Positions 32,743-41,379 of a DNA stretch of 64,000 nt are shown one piece after another. Position 1 is the first letter of the stretch, and each line of letters opens with the position of its first letter. The notes beneath the pieces are model-generated. The model worked only from the letters and a program-made list of their open reading frames with translations, was not told where the DNA came from and searched no databases. The stretch is from Moorella sp. E308F. GTDB lineage: Bacteria; Bacillota; DSM-521; Neomoorellales; Neomoorellaceae. Both the position numbers and the translations under genes were made by a program. The stretch is taken from assembly GCF_006538365.1 (NCBI RefSeq), contig NZ_BJKN01000001.1, positions 425,629 through 489,628 on the forward strand, written 5' to 3'.

Positions 32743-33960
32743 TTAAGTCCGGTAGGAAGCATTGATCTTTACATAGTCGTAGGTCAGGTCGCAGCCCCAG
32801 GCGGTGGCTGCGGCCGTTCCCTGCTTTAAATCCAGGGTAATGGTGATTTCCTCTTCCCGCAAGATAGCCGCCGCCTTTTCTTCGCTAAAGGGCAAGGGCT
32901 TGCCATCCCGGGCCATCTGCTCGCAGCCGGCCCGGCTTTCCAGGTAAATGTCAACTCTATCCGGGTCGATCTCTGCCCCGGAGTAACCGGCGGCGCAGAT
33001 AATGCGGCCCCAGTTGGCATCGGCGCCAAAGATAGCGCTCTTTACGAGGTTAGAACCGGCCACGGCCCGGGCAACCATACGGGCTTCCGCCTCGCTGGCC
33101 GCCCGCCGCACTTCTACAGTGAGCAGTTTGGTCGCGCCCTCGCCATCCCGGGCAATCAGGCGGGCCAACTCACGGCAGACGTACTCCAGGCCGGCGCGGA
33201 AGGCGGCGTGATCTTCAATGGTCAGGGGGGCGTTGCCGGCGCAGCCGTTGGCCAGGATGACGACCATATCGTTGGTGCTGGTGTCGCCGTCCACCGTTAC
33301 CATATTGAAGGTCCGGTCCACCACCGCCCGCAAGGCCTGGTCCAGGTCATCCTGCTCCATGGCGACATCGGTGGTCAAAAAGCAGAGCATGGTCCCCATA
33401 TTGGGGTGGATCATGCCGGAACCCTTGGCTATGCCGCCAATGGTTACCGTGGCCCCTCCCAGGGACAACCGGACGGCAATTTCCTTTTTCATAGTATCGG
33501 TAGTCATAATGGCCGCCGCCGCAGCACTGCTGCCGTCCATTGCCAGCTTTTCTGCGGCCGCCCGGATGCCGGCGCTGATCTTATCCATGGGCAGGGGCAC
33601 GCCAATCACACCGGTGGAAGCCACCACCACCTGCCAGGGTTCGCAGCCTATGGCTGCAGCCGTAATAGCTGCCATTTCCCGGGCGTCCCGGTAACCCCGC
33701 TCCCCCGTACAGGCATTGGCATTGCCGCTATTGCAGACAATGGCCCGGGCTATCCCGCTTTTAAGATGCTCTCTGGTAACTATCAGGGGTGCTGCCTTGA
33801 CGCGATTTCTGGTATAAACGGCTGCTGCCGCTGCCGGTACTTCACTGACAATCAGGGCCAGGTCCTTCTTTTCCTTTTTCAAACCGGCATGGATGCCGGC
33901 AGCCACAAAACCCTGCGGGGCGGTAATGCCGCCGGAAACCAGCTGGATGTCTTCAATCAT
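32743..33960 (-). CDS. argJ: bifunctional ornithine acetyltransferase/N-acetylglutamate synthase
   Basis: 405 aa; recycles acetyl from acetylornithine to glutamate and may also use acetyl-CoA. GGAGGAAGG precedes the ATG. The protein cleaves itself before a catalytic Thr; the site KGSGMIHPNMGTMLCFLTTD is split here as MHPNM-G-TMLC: Gly replaces the usual Ala before Thr (about residue 185). Length and other motifs (CNSGNANACTG, EAR-like regions) are normal. Confidence 0.95.
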   Translation of the reverse strand: MIEDIQLVSGGITAPQGFVAAGIHAGLKKEKKDLALIVSEVPAAAAAVYTRNRVKAAPLIVTREHLKSGIARAIVCNSGNANACTGERGYRDAREMAAITAAAIGCEPWQVVVASTGVIGVPLPMDKISAGIRAAAEKLAMDGSSAAAAAIMTTDTMKKEIAVRLSLGGATVTIGGIAKGSGMIHPNMGTMLCFLTTDVAMEQDDLDQALRAVVDRTFNMVTVDGDTSTNDMVVILANGCAGNAPLTIEDHAAFRAGLEYVCRELARLIARDGEGATKLLTVEVRRAASEAEARMVARAVAGSNLVKSAIFGADANWGRIICAAGYSGAEIDPDRVDIYLESRAGCEQMARDGKPLPFSEEKAAAILREEEITITLDLKQGTAAATAWGCDLTYDYVKINASYRT

Positions 33961-34020
33961 TTCTTCCTTCCTCCAAAAACAACTCTCTAGCAGGCTGGCA
34001 TTGTCTCGCCCGCTCCTTAC

Positions 34021-35061
34021 TTAAGGGCATATTCCCGGTGCAGCCAGGGCCATAGTTTCCGGGAAGCCGCACATGAGATTGAAGTTTTGCACCGCCTGGC
34101 CGGAAGCGCCTTTGGTCAGGTTGTCGATGGCGCTGGCCACCACGACCCGTCCGGTACGGCCATCCACAGTCAAGTTGATATGGCAGTTGTTGCTGCCGTA
34201 GACCCAGCGGGTATGGGGCCACCTGCCCGGCGGCAGGAGATGGATAAAAGGCTCTCCGGCGTAAAAGTCCTGATAAACCTGCCGGAGTTCTGCTTCCGTC
34301 GCCGGGCGGGCCAGGGTGGCATACATGGTGCTTAAGATTCCCCGGCTGATAGGCAGGAGGTGGGGGGTAAAGGATACCTTCACCTCCGTCCCCGCAAGAG
34401 CGCTCAGTTCCTGTTCGATCTCCGGGGTATGGCGGTGACCGGCGACGCCGTAAGGATTGATGTTTTCATGGCACTCGACAAAAAGGCTGGTTACTTTGGC
34501 CTCCCGGCCGGCCCCGGACACACCCGATTTGGCATCGATAATGATGGTTGCCGGGTCGATATAACCGGCCTTGAGCAGGGGCGCCAGGCCTAGAATGACG
34601 CTGGTGGGATAACAGCCAGGGTTGGCGACCACCCGGGCCTGGCGTATGGCTTTTCTATGGATTTCGGGCAATCCGTAGACGGCGTGAGCTGCCAGTTCAG
34701 GATTACCGTGGGGGATTTTGTACCATTCCTCGTAAGTTTTTGCCTCCCGGAAGCGCAGGTCGGCGCCCAGGTCGATGACCCTGACACCTTTCCCCAGGGC
34801 CCGGGTGGCTACCTTTACAGCGTGGCCGTGGGGCAGGGCGATAAAGACCACTTCGGCCCGCTCCAGGACTTCTTCCGGGGTTAAAGCTTCACATGGGAGG
34901 CTGGTATAACCGGTAAGGGCCGGGTAAACGCCAGCCATCTCCTCGCCGGCATAATGCCGGGAGGTAAGGGCCACCAGCTCCACTTCCGGGTGCCTGCTTA
35001 AGATACGCACCAGTTCGGCACCGGTATAGCCCGTAGCGCCGATAATGCCTGCTTTGACCAA
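34021..35061 (-). CDS. argC: N-acetyl-gamma-glutamyl-phosphate reductase
   Basis: 346 aa. The TTG at 35059-35061 is the start: AAGGAGGT lies 8 nt upstream and the protein then begins with VKAGIIGATGYTGAELVRIL. The catalytic Cys is in VANPGCYPTSVILG near residue 150. NADPH-dependent reduction of acetylglutamyl phosphate. First gene of the operon, 24 nt after the predicted transcription start. Confidence 0.96.
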   Translation of the reverse strand: MVKAGIIGATGYTGAELVRILSRHPEVELVALTSRHYAGEEMAGVYPALTGYTSLPCEALTPEEVLERAEVVFIALPHGHAVKVATRALGKGVRVIDLGADLRFREAKTYEEWYKIPHGNPELAAHAVYGLPEIHRKAIRQARVVANPGCYPTSVILGLAPLLKAGYIDPATIIIDAKSGVSGAGREAKVTSLFVECHENINPYGVAGHRHTPEIEQELSALAGTEVKVSFTPHLLPISRGILSTMYATLARPATEAELRQVYQDFYAGEPFIHLLPPGRWPHTRWVYGSNNCHINLTVDGRTGRVVVASAIDNLTKGASGQAVQNFNLMCGFPETMALAAPGICP

Positions 35062-35091
35062 TGGCGGGAACCTCCTTGATCTGGTGTTATA

Positions 35092-35121
35092 ATTATACAA
35101 CTAACCTGCATATTAATGCAA
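35092..35121 (-). promoter_or_regulatory. arg operon promoter with ArgR-like operator
   Basis: TTGCAT (35116-35121), 18 bp, TATAAT (35092-35097) on the minus strand. The -35 overlaps TGCAT-N4-ATGCA (35107-35120), an inverted repeat with the 5-4-5 layout and A/T centre of ARG boxes. Arginine-bound ArgR would block the promoter. No argR gene is in the window. Confidence 0.65.
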
Positions 35122-35167
35122 TAGACCAGCAAAAAAAAATAACAGTTCCTTATTCTTATATTAGCTG

Positions 35168-36133
35168 CTAGGCCTTGCCCGGCAACAGGTCCAGATGGGA
35201 CTTCAAAACATAACCCACCTGGCCGCCTCCGGTTCCGGTCTTTACCCGCCAGTAAGAAGGTTCCCCCGGTTTTAACCAGGACAGCAGGTCCTCATCTTCC
35301 AGGACAGCTACCTCCTCCCCGGCGGCAAGTTTAAGCCGGTCAACATACTTGTTCCCCTGGCGCTCTTTAAGGCTGGTGGTTTTATTTACCCTGCCCACGG
35401 CCATGACCATGGCTCCCCAGGCCGGCTCCCAGCGGTAGGTGTGGGTTACGGTCCGGCTCTGGATTTTCGTCCGGGGACCGGTTGCTTCCGGGGCCGACCA
35501 GATGGTCTGGCTGCTGATGGTTTTAATTACCAGCCGCCCCTCTACCCGGGTAAAATCTATCATCACCTGTTCACTGACCCCCTGCCAGCCCTCGCCCTGG
35601 TCCAACCATTTATTATGCCAGCGTTCTTCGTTCCCGGCAACTTTACGCCAAATTTCCTGCAAACCTTCCCCCTGCCAGCTATACAGGGCATAAAAGCTGC
35701 TCAAAAAATAGCCGCCGAAGCGCTCATCCAGGAGTTCCCGGATTAATATGGCATTGCGCCCGGCCTCCAGCTGGACCACCTTTACTTCCTGCAGGGGCAG
35801 GGTATTCAAGCAGGCCAGCATTACTGGCTGGCTCCCCGGGGTGCTGAAGATACCTAGCAGGCCCCGGTCTTTAGATACTGTAACGCCGATAATCTTTTCC
35901 GTCCCTTCCGCTGGGGCAATATCTCCTTCAGCCTGCAGGTGATAAACCCCAATTTTACGTCCTTCGGCCAGTTCCTGTAATATTTCCCTGCCTTCCTTGC
36001 TGTCCTGGCCCATTACGGCCAGGGCCCGGGCTTCATAAACGTTGACTTCCCCTGTTGTCGCCCGCTGCCAGAAGACAACGGCTGCCACAGCGATAATTAT
36101 TAATGACCGTAACCAGCGCCAGCGATTACCCAT
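35168..36133 (-). CDS. membrane-anchored protein with C-terminal SH3-like domain
   Basis: 321 aa from the ATG at 36131-36133 (GGAGG upstream). A single N-terminal hydrophobic helix (SLIIIAVAAVVFW) anchors or exports it. The body is not recognised. The last 60 residues (EEVAVLEDEDLLSWLKPGEPSYWRVKTGTG, split) resemble a bacterial SH3 domain that binds peptidoglycan or peptides. Its promoter side is near the M20 peptidase gene. Function unknown. Confidence 0.65.
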   Translation of the reverse strand: MGNRWRWLRSLIIIAVAAVVFWQRATTGEVNVYEARALAVMGQDSKEGREILQELAEGRKIGVYHLQAEGDIAPAEGTEKIIGVTVSKDRGLLGIFSTPGSQPVMLACLNTLPLQEVKVVQLEAGRNAILIRELLDERFGGYFLSSFYALYSWQGEGLQEIWRKVAGNEERWHNKWLDQGEGWQGVSEQVMIDFTRVEGRLVIKTISSQTIWSAPEATGPRTKIQSRTVTHTYRWEPAWGAMVMAVGRVNKTTSLKERQGNKYVDRLKLAAGEEVAVLEDEDLLSWLKPGEPSYWRVKTGTGGGQVGYVLKSHLDLLPGKA

Positions 36134-36160
36134 GTCCCCTCCCTCCATCCTTTTAAATTA

Positions 36161-37348
36161 TTATGCATCAGGATGGCGGGTATGAATAGTGCTGGCAAAT
36201 TCCTTTTTAATTCGCTGCAACAGCTCCCTGTCAAGCATGACATCCGCCGCCGTCCAGGCCAGGGCTTTGGCAGCCAGGATTACAACCCGCCGCCCGGCCT
36301 CGCCTCGTACTGCCCGGGCAAACTGGTAGCTGTGGGGCACCATTTTGCCGGCGTTCAGGGATAAGTAGGGGTGGATAGCTGGCACCACCTGGCTGACATT
36401 ACCCATATCCAGGGAACCGCGGCTGTAGCTGGGGGAACCCGAATCCATTACTCCCAGCTTTTTCAAGTTGTCGCGCCAGGCTGCGGCCAGGGCGCGATTA
36501 GTCAGCATGGGTTCATAGGAAGGTTCGTAGTTGTGGTACCAGTAACGGCAACCCGTTGCCAGGGCTGCCGCCGTAGCGCAATTCTCCACCCGTTTGACCA
36601 CTTTATTTAAAGCACCCCGGGTACGGGCCCGTACGTAAAAGCGGGCCACGGCACGTTCGGGAATGACGTTGGGCGAAGTACCCCCTTCGGTAATAATACC
36701 CTGGATGCTGGTCCCGTCTTTCAGGTAGGGACGCAGGCTGTTGATATTGTTGAATAACTGGATGACTGCTTCCAGGGCATTAATACCTTCCTCCGGGCTG
36801 GAGGCGGCATGGGCTGCCCGCCCCTCAAAAACGAATTCCAGGGCTTCCAAGGCGAGGGAATTTACTTCTACTGTAGTGGTATCGCCAGGGTGAAACATCA
36901 TCACCGCGTCCAGGTCGTCCAGGACGCCATGGCGAACCAGCACAACCTTGGCCCCTCGGGTCTCTTCGGCCGGCGTACCTAAAACGACAATGGTCCCCCG
37001 AAGTTCATTAATTATAGTTGCTAACGCCAATGCCGCCCCGAGGCTGGCAGCAGCTATCAGGTTGTGACCGCAGGCATGCCCCAGCCCTGGCAGGGCGTCG
37101 TATTCGGCCAGCAGGGCCACCCGCGGACCGGGACCGCCGACAAGCTCGGCCTTAAAGGCTGTCGGCAGCTGGCACAGGGGCCGGGTAATCTTAAAACCCC
37201 GCTCCGCCAGGATGCCTGTCAGTAGATCTACGGCAAAATACTCCTGGTTACCCAGTTCCGGGTGATCATAAATAGCCTCGGCCACATTGATAATTTGTTC
37301 TTTTAAGGTATCAATGTCCCGGGCAATTCTTTCTTTGACGGCAAGCAT
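36161..37348 (-). CDS. M20-family amidohydrolase/peptidase
   Basis: 395 aa. Metal-binding motifs of the M20D (HipO/AbgB-like) group: GHACGHNLIAAASLGAAL near residue 87, GTPAEETRGAK near 121, MMFHPGDT near 155, and a C-terminal histidine in HPYLSLN and VPHSYQFA. It hydrolyses N-acyl or aminobenzoyl-type amide bonds in the cytoplasm. ATG with AAGGAGG upstream; 12 nt separate it from the SH3-like gene downstream. Confidence 0.88.
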   Translation of the reverse strand: MLAVKERIARDIDTLKEQIINVAEAIYDHPELGNQEYFAVDLLTGILAERGFKITRPLCQLPTAFKAELVGGPGPRVALLAEYDALPGLGHACGHNLIAAASLGAALALATIINELRGTIVVLGTPAEETRGAKVVLVRHGVLDDLDAVMMFHPGDTTTVEVNSLALEALEFVFEGRAAHAASSPEEGINALEAVIQLFNNINSLRPYLKDGTSIQGIITEGGTSPNVIPERAVARFYVRARTRGALNKVVKRVENCATAAALATGCRYWYHNYEPSYEPMLTNRALAAAWRDNLKKLGVMDSGSPSYSRGSLDMGNVSQVVPAIHPYLSLNAGKMVPHSYQFARAVRGEAGRRVVILAAKALAWTAADVMLDRELLQRIKKEFASTIHTRHPDA

Positions 37349-37469
37349 ATGCGCCTCCTTGCAGCCGATAGATTAGATTACCCACCAGGGGAAATAATAC
37401 CCTTGAGGAGCCCTCAATGGGTTACCTCCGCCACCGGCGAACTTCAATTACGTAAAAGGAGGTACTCCC

Positions 37470-37742
37470 ATGACCCTGGCTACCTGCAACCGGCATTGCT
37501 CCTATTTAAACGACGGTGCCTGCGAATTGGCCGGGATCCTGGAACAGGGCCAGCCCATCCTTTGCCCTTACCGGCACCAGAAAATGGACACCCTTACCGG
37601 CAAAGTATACTTCCCGCCAGCCGGGCTGCCCCGCAACTTGGCAACTCCCCCTCACTACCGCTACCCCGGAACTAATCCAGTACGCAGCGGCAACCCCTCT
37701 GCCCAGGCGATCAGCGCCCCGCCGGGGCCGGGTGTGAGCTAA
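37470..37742 (+). CDS. small cysteine-rich protein
   Basis: 90 aa on the plus strand with AAAGGAGGT before the ATG. Cysteines form a C-x3-C-x7-C-x13-C pattern (Cys6, 10, 18, 32) in MTLATCNRHCSYLNDGAC. Similar short clostridial proteins are often mis-named hydroxymyristoyl-ACP dehydratase; the fold suggests a metal site. The C-terminal 40 residues are Pro/Gly-rich and low complexity. It converges on, and overlaps by 4 bp, the M29 peptidase gene. Confidence 0.65.
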   Translation: MTLATCNRHCSYLNDGACELAGILEQGQPILCPYRHQKMDTLTGKVYFPPAGLPRNLATPPHYRYPGTNPVRSGNPSAQAISAPPGPGVS

Positions 37743-38671
37743 AGGACCTGCTGCCCGTCAACCCTGAGCCGGGGCTGGAGGAGAATGCCGTCCAGGTGGC
37801 TGGGAGCTTCCACCTGGCCGCCAAAATTTCTATTGTCCCCCAGGGCAATATGAACTGTACCCCGTACCTTCTCATCCTCCAGGACGTTGCCTGTCAGCCT
37901 GGCCAGGGGATTTAGCCCTATACCCAGTTCAGCAATGTTGCGGCTGGCCGGTCCGTAACGGGTGAAAATATCCTCTAACAGGCGGGCTTCCCGGCCACCA
38001 CTGACCGCAACGGCCTGCCCTGCTTCAACTTTAATCCGCAAGGGTTTTTCTAAAACGCCGATGCCGGCCAGGGCCCCGTCAATAACCAGGAGCCCCTTCG
38101 CCGTTCCTTCCACCGGGGCAATATAAGCCTCCCCCGCCGGCAGGTTACCAAAGCTGCCCGGCCGGGTGTAAAGGCCGGTATCGGGGTGCCCCTGGCGGCC
38201 GGCAATACTAAAGGTAAGTTCCGTTCCCGCCGGGGTCGTCAGGTGGACCTCCTGCCCCCGGGTCAAAACGGCTGCATAATGCTCACAATCGGCAGCCAGG
38301 GCCTTATAGTCGACGGCCAGGGTGCGTTCCAACATATCGGCTGTGGCGCCGGGTAAGGAGGCGATACGGGCGCCGGCTGCGTTAGCCTCCCGGCGGGCAC
38401 GGGTGTGGGATAGGGATCTGGAGGTAGCCAGGACGGCGACCCGGCTTTGCCGCATGGCTGCCGCTACCACAGCCGGGGGTTCCTGGCCGTGGTTGTCCCG
38501 GGGCAGCATAGCGATGATGGCCGCCTCGGCTTTTAGCTCCCTGGCGGCCTCAAAAAAAGCCTCGCCGATAGGCTGCAGTTCAGTATCGGTAACGACGAGA
38601 ACTGTTTCTCCGGCCCTGACCGCCAGGCATTCCATAAGGGCCAGGCGGCAGGCTGAAGCCAGATCAGGCAT
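37739..38671 (-). CDS. M29-family aminopeptidase-like protein
   Basis: 310 aa from the ATG at 38669-38671 (AAAGGAG upstream; earlier open frame overlaps AmrS). C-terminal half has the M29 metal motifs: AGEAYIAPVEG (Glu), NIAELGIGLNP and VHIALGDN (His, Asp). It is shorter than classic thermophilic aminopeptidases (about 410 aa) and nearer the length of NicX-type members of the fold, so peptidase activity is not certain. Follows the AmmeMemoRadiSam genes. Confidence 0.75.
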   Translation of the reverse strand: MPDLASACRLALMECLAVRAGETVLVVTDTELQPIGEAFFEAARELKAEAAIIAMLPRDNHGQEPPAVVAAAMRQSRVAVLATSRSLSHTRARREANAAGARIASLPGATADMLERTLAVDYKALAADCEHYAAVLTRGQEVHLTTPAGTELTFSIAGRQGHPDTGLYTRPGSFGNLPAGEAYIAPVEGTAKGLLVIDGALAGIGVLEKPLRIKVEAGQAVAVSGGREARLLEDIFTRYGPASRNIAELGIGLNPLARLTGNVLEDEKVRGTVHIALGDNRNFGGQVEAPSHLDGILLQPRLRVDGQQVL

Positions 38672-38685
38672 GTTAACAACTCCTT

Positions 38686-39684
38686 TCAATCCCTTACAAT
38701 AGCCAGCTCGCTTCCGCAGGCGCGGCAGGTACGCCCTGCCAGGCCCGGCAGGGAAACATGATAACCTGTCCGCCGGATGACCAGTTCGCCGCAAACCGGG
38801 CAGTAGGTGTTGTTCGCCTCCGGGTCGGCCACATTACCCAGGTAAACATAATGTAAGTACTGCCGGGCCACTTCCCGGGCGCGGCGCATGGTCGCCAGGG
38901 GCGTCGGCGGCGCCTTCAGGCGGTACCGGGGAAAGTAGCGGGAAAAGTGCAGGGGCGTATCTACGCTTAAATTATCCGCCACCCATTTTACCAGCTCGGC
39001 CAGTGCCTCCGGGTCGTCGTTTAAGCCGGTCACTAAGAGCGTCGTGATCTCTACGTGGCTGCCAGCTTTTAATGCTGCCGCCGCCGTCTCAAGGACGGGC
39101 CGGTAGTCGCCATGGACGACTTTACGGTAAAATTCCAGGTTAAAACCCTTGACATCAATATTCCAGGCATCAATCCAGGGCAGGAGCTCGGCCAGGGGGT
39201 CCGGCCGGATAAAGCCGTTGGTCACCATAACATTCTTCAGTCCCGCTTCCCGGGCCAGCCGGGCTGTAGCCAGGACAAACTCAAACCACACCAGGGGCTC
39301 GGAATAGGTATATGCTATCCCCAGGCTGCCTGCTTCCCGGGCCTTCCGGACCAGGTCCTCCGGGGTGATGGCTACCGTCTCCGGCTCTTCCTGGGCTATC
39401 TCCCAATTCTGGCAGAACTCACAGCGAAAATTGCAGCCCACTGTACCGGCCGAGAGTATGAGGCTCCCGGGATAAAAATGATAGAGGGGCTTTTTTTCAA
39501 TGGGATCCAGGGCGAGGGAGGAACAGCGGCCGTAGTTGCGGGTATATAGACGCCCCTCCCGGTTTTCCCGTACCCGGCAGATGCCCCGGCCACCGGGGGC
39601 AATAACACAGGTATGGGGGCAGAGACGGCATTCCACCTTCTCTCCGGATAACTTTACATAATACATAGCTTCCCTTCCGGCCAT
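38686..39684 (-). CDS. amrS: AmmeMemoRadiSam system radical SAM enzyme
   Basis: 332 aa. N-terminal Cys pair region CRLCPHTCVI, then the radical-SAM motif CNFRCEFCQNW (C-x3-C-x2-C) near residue 75, and a C-terminal zinc-ribbon-like part (CPVCGELV ... CRACGSELA). Belongs to the AmrS/PflA-like family found with Memo and AMMECR1 domains. ATG with GGAGGA upstream. Together with the next gene it forms the AmmeMemoRadiSam system, whose reaction is unknown. Confidence 0.92.
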   Translation of the reverse strand: MAGREAMYYVKLSGEKVECRLCPHTCVIAPGGRGICRVRENREGRLYTRNYGRCSSLALDPIEKKPLYHFYPGSLILSAGTVGCNFRCEFCQNWEIAQEEPETVAITPEDLVRKAREAGSLGIAYTYSEPLVWFEFVLATARLAREAGLKNVMVTNGFIRPDPLAELLPWIDAWNIDVKGFNLEFYRKVVHGDYRPVLETAAAALKAGSHVEITTLLVTGLNDDPEALAELVKWVADNLSVDTPLHFSRYFPRYRLKAPPTPLATMRRAREVARQYLHYVYLGNVADPEANNTYCPVCGELVIRRTGYHVSLPGLAGRTCRACGSELAIVRD

Positions 39685-39745
39685 TGGTTAATCCTCCGTC
39701 ATTTGCCTGGCTTGTCGGATGTTTTCCCAACACTGGTTTAATTAA

Positions 39746-41122
39746 TTAATGGTAGCGTGTAACCTTAAACCTTTCCAGCTGGTATGGTTCATCGGGACCG
39801 ATGCCGCCCTTCTGGCGGGCAATAGCCACCTGTTCTTCAACGGTATCAATGCCCTCCAGATCCGGGAGGAGCAGTCCCCGCCGCCGGCCGCAGCTGACGA
39901 TGACGCCGTATACCTTGGGGTCCAGGTCAGCCAGGGTAGCCGGTTCGGGTTCGCTCAAGACGTCTACCGAATACTGGAGTTCCGGCAGTTCTTCTACTGT
40001 TACCGGGGGAAAACGGGGATCTTCCAGACCGGCTGCCAGGGCGTTGTAAATAATCTCCTCGGCCAGGTTGGCCCTGGTTGGGCCGATGGTACCGATACAT
40101 CCCCTTAAACTGCCGTGTTTCTTGATAGATACAAAGACACCGGCCCGGCCGGCCAGTTCCTGGGGCAGGGGTTCGGGAACGGGTAGCACCTTGCCGGTGC
40201 GCAGGTAATGCTCCAGGCTCTGGCGGGCCAGGCGCACCGGCAGCGACTCTGCTTCCGGTTCTTTTGCTTCAGCCAGCAGGCTCCGCCCCGGATCTTTCCC
40301 TGCAGGCTCCAGGTGGGCGACCAGGTAACCGACGCCAAAGGGGCCTTCGTAGGACAAAACCTCACCCCGCACTTCATAGCCGTCCAGGGCCCCCAGACCC
40401 ATTATAAAGGAACGCAGGCCGCACTCGCCGGCTTTTTCCGCCAGATCTTCCGGTATGGCCAGGATGCCCTCCACGTCCAGGCGAGCCAAAAGCTCCTTTA
40501 CCCTGGCATCAAACTCCCTGCCCCGCGGGTCGTACCCGGCCGGTGCCCCGGGCAGGAGCCGGTGGGAAAGATCGCCGCTGGCCACCAGCAGAACACGATG
40601 GGGGCCGGTTTCAATGGCCCGGGCCAGGGCAGCGCCAAAGGCATAGAGCTGTTGCCTTTCCAGGAAGGCCATGCCCATGGCTACCAGGGGGGTAGCAATA
40701 CCTGCCTGGCGCAGGTAATAGAGGGGCACCATCATACCGTGGTCCAGTTCCGGGGTTAACCCGTAACGGCGGCAGGCGGCATCGTCCAGCCAGGCCACCG
40801 GCAGCCCGCTTTCCCGGGCCGCCTCAGCTATGGCCCGGCTGAGCTTCAGGTCCAAAGGATAAGTAAACTTGACTTCCCCGGCTCTAAAGGCCGCCAGATC
40901 ACCCTTTAGCTCCCCGGTGGCCCAGATTCCCACGGCGTCGCGGAAAACCGGGCCGTGGGGGGAAATGATAATTATTACCTCCGGCTGGTGGGCAGCCACC
41001 CTGGCTGCCAGTTTCCTGGCCGCTGCCACCGTAGCCTTAATCCTTGCCACCTCGCCGCGCCCGACCTCCGGGACCATAAGCGGCGGGTGGGGCATAAAGG
41101 CCACATCCAGTATGCGTCCCAT
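39746..41122 (-). CDS. Memo-AMMECR1 fusion protein (AmmeMemoRadiSam A/B)
   Basis: 458 aa from ATG 41120-41122 (AAAGGGGTG upstream). Residues 1-270 are a Memo/LigB-like domain: [38 protein letters not shown] and [10 protein letters not shown] hold the conserved histidines. Residues 285-458 are AMMECR1: [21 protein letters not shown] (split) with its Cys, and [11 protein letters not shown]. Fusion of the two partners in one chain is a known variant of the system. Co-transcribed with amrS. Confidence 0.92.
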   Translation of the reverse strand: MGRILDVAFMPHPPLMVPEVGRGEVARIKATVAAARKLAARVAAHQPEVIIIISPHGPVFRDAVGIWATGELKGDLAAFRAGEVKFTYPLDLKLSRAIAEAARESGLPVAWLDDAACRRYGLTPELDHGMMVPLYYLRQAGIATPLVAMGMAFLERQQLYAFGAALARAIETGPHRVLLVASGDLSHRLLPGAPAGYDPRGREFDARVKELLARLDVEGILAIPEDLAEKAGECGLRSFIMGLGALDGYEVRGEVLSYEGPFGVGYLVAHLEPAGKDPGRSLLAEAKEPEAESLPVRLARQSLEHYLRTGKVLPVPEPLPQELAGRAGVFVSIKKHGSLRGCIGTIGPTRANLAEEIIYNALAAGLEDPRFPPVTVEELPELQYSVDVLSEPEPATLADLDPKVYGVIVSCGRRRGLLLPDLEGIDTVEEQVAIARQKGGIGPDEPYQLERFKVTRYH

Positions 41123-41281
41123 ATAATCACCCCTTTTAATATGTCTCGGCGCCCATCTTTTCATGTAACTGCTTCCAGCCCAGGGTTTCCCTTCAGGTTT
41201 ACTTTACCACATCTACCACCACTTTGACAGGGGGTAAGATCCTGGTGCCATTTGCTATTGTGCCGGCGGTGGTAATTACGT

Positions 41282-41287
41282 TACAAT
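41282..41287 (+). promoter_or_regulatory. possible -10 element of the btsSR-like operon
   Basis: TACAAT, with TTGTGC 18 bp upstream (41258-41263), about 90 bp before the kinase start. The -35 matches only weakly. The rest of the 257-bp gap 41123-41379 shows no gene. Confidence 0.35.
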
Positions 41288-41379
41288 AAAAGGGAATAAG
41301 CTGGCTATGCGCACGCTGCTGTTTCCGGCTATCCGGTGGCAGGTTTAATGCCAATTTACCTACCCGGAGGTGACAGGAA

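Noticed and set aside
33208..33990. Plus-strand 260-aa frame opposite argJ
   Set aside because: It is a shadow frame of the well-supported argJ gene, rich in His/Gly from reversed GC-rich codons, with no family match.
37381..37425. Riboswitch or T-box between the M20 peptidase and the small Cys-rich gene
   Set aside because: TTGAGG/CCTCAA forms only a short hairpin and no conserved riboswitch or T-box element was recognised.
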